Program-made: the position numbers and the translations under genes | Assembly (NCBI GenBank): GCA_016169945.1 | Contig: JADLSH010000365.1 | Location: forward strand, 372,001 to 436,000 | Length of the DNA: 64,000 nucleotides | From: Trachythela sp. YZ-2020 | Lineage: Eukaryota > Cnidaria > Anthozoa > Malacalcyonacea > Clavulariidae | Reading direction: 5' to 3' | Shown here: piece by piece, positions 28,507 through 37,500 of the stretch | Layout of the letters: each line of letters opens with the position of its first letter | How positions within the stretch are numbered: the first letter of the stretch is position 1 | The notes under the pieces: model-generated | What the model saw: the letters and a program-made list of their open reading frames with translations, nothing else | Told to the model about the DNA's origin: nothing | Database searches by the model: none

Positions 28507-31500
28507 CTACTTACTTACTTACTAAACTATATATGCCATAATTTACATTTTGTTACTGACTTACTGTAGATCATTTGTTAAGAACAAGGATGCTGTAACA
28601 GCACTATTGCGTAGAGCGCGTGAGCTTGACCTTCCACCATTACCAGCTTCTTTGGGAAACCGTGCCAATTTTTGGAACATCCTAGATGGCCTGGTAAGAG
28701 TACTGACTCCATTTGAAGATGCCACACTCCAAGTCAGCAAGGAGGAGTCGAGTTTGGGCGAGTGTATCCCCTATGCTCAGACACTGGTAAGTAATTAGTA
28801 ATCGCCGGACCTTAAGTCCTTAACCACATTAATTTAAACCAAACAATGTCACAATTGACTATGATCTATGTCTATTGTTGAATATTGATTTGGCAGATTT
28901 CAAGATTTGGCGATTTGACTTTGTTGAGTTGTTCTTCTATCATATCTTTTTTATCCTTCCAGCTTAGATCAATCGAAAAACTGGAAAATGCAACGGACGA
29001 AGAACTCCCAGTGACTGGCCTAAGCACGTTTATGACGGTCCTAAAGGAGGGCATACAGGGGCGTCTGATAAATGACCAGGCCAGAACTTGGAAAATTGCC
29101 ACATTCTTGAATCCAAGGTGAGCAAACGCTAAGTATCAATTTCTGTCTTGAGAGCCTTAACTGCCTTTAAGGGTTTTTGAGCATTTTTTTAACAAATGTT
29201 TGAGTGAGTGTTTGACCAAGTCGGCAAGACGGGCAATTCTTTATACAGTTTGATCATTGATGAGTCACAGAGTCTGAGAGTCAGTGACTAAGCTGTGTGG
29301 TAATCTGTGAAATCTAATTATCAATTAACATTTATATGTTATATTAATATTGCAAGAAAATCTGAAAATGCAGAACCAGTTTTAAATTTAATTTTTTTTC
29401 TTTTGACTGTTATAGATTTAAGCTACTTCTGTTCGACACGGAGGACCACGTTTCCGTTCGTGAGGCGGTGCTTCGGGAGATGTCCGAGATGCCTGCAACT
29501 GCGGAGGTAGATGGGACCGCTAATGCTGCCTCCGCTGGGAACCCCCCTCAGTACACCGGGCGCAAAGGATCGCTGCTCACAATGCTGTCTGACATTGTCC
29601 ACGAGAAGATTGAAGAAAATTCTGGTGGAACGGAGCAACAGCCAGGCCGCCCAGGCGTCGTTTCGAAGGGCCAAGAAATAACAGCCTACCTGTCGGAGCC
29701 GGTATTGCCAGTCCGTTCTCCTGATGGCAAGGCTAATATAGAAGAGCTGAGGAGATATTGGTATCGCCACAAGAACGAATGGCCGGCACTTACACGGCTG
29801 GCACTCTCGTATTTGTCTTGTCCTCCCTCGTCAGTAACGTCTGAGCGAGTGTTTTCTCTGGCGGGGAACATTGTAACAAAAAAACGGTGCGCCCTTTTGC
29901 CAGGGAACATCGGAAAACTTGCCTTTGTTAAGTTTAATTATAAAAAGTTTTAATGTTTTAACCACGTTGACTTTGCGTTCTTGTCTTGTGCAACCCAAAC
30001 TGACGTTACGCAATTTTCCCGATTTTCATATTCGTTTTTCTTGATTTTTCTTCATCAATTTGGTTAGGTTTTGGGTTAGGGGTTAGGGTAGGTTTTAGGG
30101 TTAGGGTCAGTTACAAAGTTTTTAACTTTACTTCAAAGTTGAAAAAATGACGTAACGTCAGTTTGATAGATGGAAACAAGTGGCGACCGCTTCATGCGAA
30201 GTATTAAAATCAAAAACAAAGATAGTGCTTCCACTTTCAAATTGGAAATTTCCATTAAATTTCGAATTTGCCGGAACTGGAAATTTTCTGCCGGAGCCGG
30301 AGTTTTTTGCCCGGAGCCGGAGTTTTTTCGGCCGGAGCCGGAGCCGGAGCCGGAGGTGAAAAACCCGGAGTTTGCACAGCACTACTTCAAGTACGTATTT
30401 ATGAACAGCAATCAATGGCGAACAAAACAGCTAACAAAACATAGGAACAATCAATTAAACAATCGAACTCCGATCGAACAGTCCATGTTGTGACAGACGG
30501 TACTTTATTAGGATAATTGCGTTAAACATTGAAACTGCAATGTTTACACAAGGAAATGGAACGAACAACGTTTGTGGAAAAATACGCACATGTTTTGTTC
30601 ACGTGTTCGCTAGGTTTGTATGTTGTAATGCGTATATGTAAAAAGTGCATTCGCAGAAAAAATGCCGAGAGGATTTTCAAAGGAGCTCGGTAATGTTTTG
30701 CCGACCTAAATCTATAATATCGTTTTGCAGGTCGGCATTTAGGTCGGCATTGCCGAATGCCGACCTGAGTTTCAAGGGCTGTGATTTGTTCCCAGAACTA
30801 TTGTCAGTCTAATTAGTTCGTCTGGATAGTTAGTCTTGTGTTTACGCTAAGAAGGATGATCTGTGAAACGGATGATCTGTTTCTTGTATCGATCACAAAG
30901 GTAGTCTAGATCCTGTGTATAATACTGGATTATTCTTCCTTTTTACACAGTGTTTAATGAGTGTACATCCTACTACGGCATCGCGAAGGTCCAACGTTAG
31001 TACAGTCAGGCAGTTTATACAGTTATAGTACACACGTAAAAACGCACAAGTAGTAATAAACCTGCAGCAGACTTGTACCAATGCTGTTTCAACAACTTGT
31101 TATCGGGATGTATTCGCACTGCTTGTTCCCAGCTTGTTGACAAGTTGTCAATGGCTTGTTGACAACGTGCTACAAGGTTGTCGACTCGACAGATTTGTTG
31201 CAAGTTGTTCCCTACAACTTTTTATCGTCTTGCAATACAACAACTTGTTAACAAGTTGTGAGTGACAACCTTGTAGCAACTTCATAAAATGATAGCATTG
31301 TTACAACTTGTTCAATTGACAAGCTTGCTACAAGTCTGTAGCGAACATATCTTGACAAGATGTGAGATTTTTCGTGTGTAGTTTACAGGTAGTTTTGACA
31401 TATTAGATTATATATTTTACTGAGCTACTAGACTAGTTTAGTGTACTTTACAGGCAACGAATATTGAATCGTTTAAGCGCAAGATTTCTGAGCTTGTAAC

Positions 31501-34500
31501 ACCTTAAGATACTGTACACACCAGCAAAAAAATCCTCGCCATTGAGGGGTAAATAAGTCACTCTTAGGTGAGCGAAAAGCTTCCATTTATATTTCTATGT
31601 AAAAATGTCTATCTTTTTCTATTCAGAATCCCAGCAAACCACAGTTCAATCATTATCTTTTTGAATCGCTTTCCTGTGCTGTAAGGTAATCCACGAAGTA
31701 CAAATTGCACGGAAGTTGTTCGTTTTTGACTATGAAATATGGGAAATAATTTTTTCTATTGTATTTTTATGACAGATACACAGGGACAAGCAGTGACAAA
31801 CTAGCAGAATTTGAAAATGGATTGTTTCCAATGTTTACTGAAATTATTCAACGTGATGTCACAGGTAGGATATTCCTACCAGTTTCTCCCTAAAGGGAGG
31901 ATCATTAGATTTTTGAGTGTGTGTGTGTGGGGGGGGGGGGGGTTGGAAGATTTCAAAAAAAAATTCCTGCAGGTCTTGAGACGAGAAAAACCATCCGTAC
32001 AGGGAAAGTTCGAAGAAAAAATTCCGTACAGGGATTGTGTGGGGAAAAAATCTTACAAGTTTAAGTCAATTTGACTTGTCGGGTAAAAATTTAAATGAGG
32101 AAAAAATTTCATGCAGTGGTCAAGATTATGAAAAAAAAGTATGTACAGCATTTCGGCCAAAAAGTTTTTCTTTCCGAGGGCAATTCTTCCAACCCCCCCT
32201 CAAAAATCTAATGGTCCACCCCTAAAGGTCCAGTGTTGCAAGCTAACCTTATTTATACTGGATAGCTCTATCGGTGCTAAACTGTTTTCTCTAGAGATCT
32301 AGTAAAAGCCGTCTCCTATTGGTCCAGTGTTACTACAGGAGAAAACCTAAACTAAGCTAACCTTATTTATACTGGAAAGCTCTATTGGTACTAAACTGTT
32401 CTCTCTAGAGGTGTAGTAAAGGCCGTCTCCTATTACTCCTGTGCGGGATTGTTCTACCAGTTCTAAAGTATGCTCTTATATTTCTAGAGTTTCTCCCCTA
32501 TGTATTTCAAGTGTTGTCTCTACTTCTGGAGCTTCGTAAAGATGCTTTGCCTGACACACATCTGGGCCTCTTTCCTTTCCTACTTTCAGCTGCTCCTTGG
32601 GAGAGACAAGGTAAGAAAACACGGACTTCCTACCAGGAAACAGGGGTGGGAAAATAGTCTATTTTCTGGGACTGCAATAGAACAAAAAACTTTTCTGAAA
32701 TCGACTTATACATACATATATTATTCAGCTCACTCCCCGTCGGGGCTTTTCAGTGACCGATTACATCGAGTATTTCGCTTACCTATATTACGTACTTAGC
32801 CTACACTATATATTTTTGCAACAATTGTGATATTACTTTCCAAATCTATATATTCTAACCCACCCAGTCAGCTTTCCCTGTGGGAGGAAACCGGAGTACC
32901 CGGAGAAAACCCACGACTTTCGGCAGAGCGTTGACTTACTCTTTCCACATGAGTAGAGTCCCCAGCGAGAATCGAACCAAGGTGAAAGGCGCTTGCTCTG
33001 ACGACTGTGCCACCGAAGCCCCATGACTTCTTATTTTGTGTCCAATCTATCCAGGAAATATCCCTCCAATGGTTCGACTACTTCAGGCCTATATAAAAAA
33101 GGCACCAGAAATGGTTACAGAAGAACACAAATTGGTAAATGATATCTATGTTAGATAACTCTTTCAGTTCTAAATTGTTCTCCATAGAGGTCCAGTAAGG
33201 GCCATCCCTTGTTGTCCAGTATTACTACAGGAGGAAACCTAAACAAAGCTAACTTTATTTATACTGGATAGCTCTATCAGTTCTAAACTGTTCTCCCTAG
33301 AGGTCCAGTAAGGGCCATCCCTTGTTGTCCAGTATTACTACAGGAGGAAACCTAAACAAAGCTAACTTTATTTATACTGGATAGCTCTATCAGTTCTAAA
33401 CTGTTCTCCCTAGAGGTCCAGTAAGGGCCATCCCTTGTTGCCTAGTGTTACTACAGGAGGAAACCTAAACTGAACTAACTTTGTTTATACTGGATAGCTC
33501 TATCAGTTCTAAACTGTTCTCTCTAGAGGTCATCCCTTGTTGGTCCAGTGTTACTACAGGAGGAAACTTAAACTGAACTAATTTTATTTATTCGCTCATA
33601 GCCAACCTGGTTTCGCTGTCTAATTTTTAATTGGTCCATTGTTACTGCAGGAGGAAATTCGAGTAGAGTTCGATAGAGATTGCAGAGTCAGATTGGAGGC
33701 ACTCTTCTCACATGTGAATGAGGTGAAATTATAATCAGACAACTGCATATTACAACCTACACTAACCATTTCAATTGGCTAAAATTATAGGGAGGATTAC
33801 TAGGAGTGTTTCAGAAGCTGATTGCGTCGAAGACAAATGATCATGAAGGATTCTATATATTAAACACTTTAGTGGAAAGTGTCGATCAGTAAGTCACGTG
33901 GGTTTGCCTTATAACCACCGAGAAGCCATCATATATCAACAAGATCACACTGGCCCAGATATATACTTATATGAGTTGAGCGAAAAAAACCCCAAAACAC
34001 TGCACTCCCTTGGTCAAGGCTAGGAGGCAATCCCTGAACCCGTCGCCCAATAAATCCATTCCTGGTTGAGCGTAGTTGTATACTAAATATCAAGATTTTG
34101 TTCTCGGCATCTCGTTCGATAGGACTAATACTAGAAGGTGTTTTGTAGATGGAATATTCGAACGAAAATTTATATACATTTTTAGACCTAACCAGGAGCA
34201 GTTGCAAAAAATGCAACCTTAGGTCCTCTGGCAGGAATCGAACCTGCGGCCCTAAAATGTATATAAATTTTCGTAGTTGTATACTGCCTTTTATATACTG
34301 ATTTTTTCTTTATGTTTAGACCGGTTCTGGCAAAACATATGCAACAAATTTTTATATTATTATTTCAAAGACTGAGCAGTTCTAAGACTACAAAATATAT
34401 AAAAGGTAAAGTGATTTTTAAAGAAAGTAAAGGTTCCTTTTATGAAAGAGTGAAACAAGTTAGCTGGCCATGGTTTGTGTCTGAAGTACCAGACCTGGAA

Positions 34501-37500
34501 TAATACTTGAATGTTCCTCGGATCCTAAATTTGCCTTTTTCAAATGTTACTCAAATTTGGCTCAAAAGTGTGTAAGAAAATGAAAAGGTCGAGTGTGCAT
34601 TACGTGTGCAACAATAGAGTTGTGATCCTCTTTGAGTTGTTTCCTCTTTCAATCTATATTGAGACGTCATCTTTAATTATTTTTAATATACACAATTACA
34701 CACAGAAGCCAGGAGAGTCCATTGTATAATGAGGAACTGAACATTCCTCAATCCTCAGTGCAGAAGCACTTTCCAAACAACACATGTGACGTTACGCGCT
34801 GAATTTCCAGCTTGTTGACTGCATAATTGAGCTTCTTCACAACAAGGAGATTCCCAACCAAAAATATGTTCGTCACAGTCACAGCATAAGTTAGGCTTGA
34901 TTGCATGTTATTTATGTTAAACACTGTCACATTGATAGCCGTAAGACAGGTTCCTCAGAGAATATTTCAGCTGTGGAAGTTCTTCAGATGAAATATTGAG
35001 GAACAATATTCCTCTCGCTTTTCACGAGAAGAACACATCCCAATCTCAAAATAGGCTCAAATGTCAGATAACTAAATATGATTCTTTAAAATTCTCCCTT
35101 AATTGCTTAAAGTACGTGCGAGTAAGGCAAATGTTCCTCAGGATCTAGGATCCCGGTCTGTGAAGTATTTGAGAAATACTCAGAAGCTTCGTTCAAAACG
35201 TCTTCATTTGTATAGGTTACAAGTGTGTGACGTTTAGGGTGTGAGTTTTCACACATGTAACATTTTCTTACTTTAACAAATCTTGCAGGTTTACTGGTGT
35301 TTCTATCTTTATACGCCACCAAATATGGTGCAGACGCATTGGCAGAAATTGTGGACTCGTTACAGAAAAAGTAAGCACTGGATTTATGTATCTATTTCTC
35401 ATTATAACCATTGATTATAACTGGTTATGGAAAAAATTATTCTCATTTTGTTAAATCGTGCTTGTGTAGATTGTTTGGAATGGTTTTAGAGAAATTGTTC
35501 ATTGCAGAAGTACAAAAAGTAAGTCTAGAATGATTATGTTTTCTTACCTAAGTTACCTTATAATGTTGTGTACGTGTTTTGTATGGAGAATGTTGAATAA
35601 TAATGAATGCTATCTTATGGTAAAGCACAGATCTCAAAACAGGGCTGGATAAAGCATCCTTTTGAATTCAATGAGGCAATTTTTAAGCCAGAATATTTAT
35701 GAGATGAGATTTGTAAAGCTGACAAATTCTTTACGAGTAGGCAATATCATTTCCTATGTAACTTGAAAAATATAGCTTCCCACATTTCTTCAAATGAGTT
35801 TTAGACCGTTTTAAACACAACATAATGAGACTTATGGCGGCCATATTGGTGTGACCAGTTCTAGGTTTGAGGTCCACTAGTGTTATGCGGGCAAAATCAT
35901 CTTTATGCTAATTCTGTATCTGGGTCAAATAGGTATCTGGCAATACTGAAAGAAAGATATGCGCGGTTGGCATTACAAATATTTTAACACAATGTCCTGT
36001 CATGCTGACTGAATACAATAACTACTGGTTAGTAATAATATTAAAACGTTCATTGTCAAAAGTATCGATAAAGCTATCAAATAATATAGTTTAATATAGA
36101 GTAGTTCACCTTAGTTTGGTCCCGACAAAGATTCTAGCAGGGGTGGTAAAAATATTTTTCTGGAACTGCAAGGGTTCAAAAACATTTTCTGCGGGTTATC
36201 GACAGTTGAATACTGCTGGAGTTGTGTGTATATATAGGTTTACTTTTAGGGTTGAATGTTTAGTTACTTGCAATGAACAAGGGGTTAAGCCTAAAGGCAT
36301 ACTTCTATCTGCTAAACTGTCTAGTTCATTTGGCTGTTTCAATTTGCCTAGGGCGCCACTCCTAACTGCTCTTCTTAAAATATTTGAATTACCTGAAGAC
36401 ACTTCCACACCTGATGACGAACATTTTATTGAAATAGAAGACACGCCAGGTATTAAATACTCTATATATAAAACGTTTAGTTTATAGTTCTGCGAAGTAC
36501 AAGACAGCCAACTGCAATATTCAGTCGTCCGATTTTAATTTCGCCTAAGTCGCTTATGAGAAGAATGCTTCCAGTAAGAATACTGCAAGTGCCACACCAT
36601 AGGTTTTTTCGTAGGAGAACAGATTTACAACTGATTGAGCTGTTTGTCTACCTGTCGATTCCAGATGATTTTGACAAACGACATGGTGTAAAAACTGCTG
36701 TTGGGCAAGCACCTTAGTAAACAAAAACCTACTAACATACTCCGTATGGTATATTAATACGGAGTATGTAGATTGAAGTGGTAACAGTCAATACCCAGTT
36801 TCTTAAATATTGGACAATAGTGCAAACGGATTTAGAATACTTATTTCTATGCCAGTATAAATCAAGTTAGTTTAGTTTAGGTTTCCTCCTGTAGTAATAC
36901 TGGATCAACAAGGGATGATCCTTACTGGACCTCTAGGAAGAACAGTTTAGAACTGACAGAGCGATCCAGTATAAAGTTATTTTAGTTTAGATTTCCTCCT
37001 GTAGTTACACTGGATCAATAAGAGATGATCTTTACTGGACTTCTAGGGAGAACAGTTTAGAACTGATAGAGCTATCCAGTATAAATAAAGTTAGTTTAGT
37101 TTAGGCTTCCTCCTGTAGTAACACTGGATCACTATATAAGTGATGATCCTTACTGGACGTCTAGAAAGAACAGTTTAGAACTGATAGAGCTATCCAGTGT
37201 AAATAAAGTTAGTTTAGTTTAGGCTTCCTCCTGTAGTAACACTGGATCAATAAAGGATGGCTCTTACTGGACCTCTAGGGAAAACAGTTTAGAATCGACA
37301 GAGCGATCCAGTATAAATAAAGTTATTTTAGTTTAGGTTTCCTCCTGTAGTTACACTGGATCAATAAGAGATGATCCTTACTGGACTTCTAGGGAGAACA
37401 GTTTAGAACTGATAGAGCTATCCAGTATAAATAGAGTTAGTTCAGTTTACGTTTCCTCCTGTAGTAACACTGGATCACTAATGGATGACCCTTACTGGAC

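Larger units (their letters stand above)
25968..30384 (+). mobile_element. Full-length hAT DNA transposon, 4417 bp
   Basis: Terminal inverted repeats TAGTGCTGTGC and GCACAGCACTA. The perfect 8-bp target duplication CTTCAAGT lies at 25960-25967 and 30385-30392. Subterminal regions at both ends are dense in CCGGAGC repeats, a plausible transposase-binding zone. One transposase gene on the plus strand occupies 26747-29953. It lies in CSE1L intron 20 in the same orientation as the host gene. The clean duplication and open frame point to recent insertion. Telomere-like GGTTAGGG words (30062-30112) occur between gene and right end. Confidence 0.95.

Noticed and set aside
28436..28524. [10 protein letters not shown] array
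   Set aside because: A simple ACTT microsatellite with no spacers, in a eukaryotic genome. None of the tandem arrays has unique spacers between repeats.
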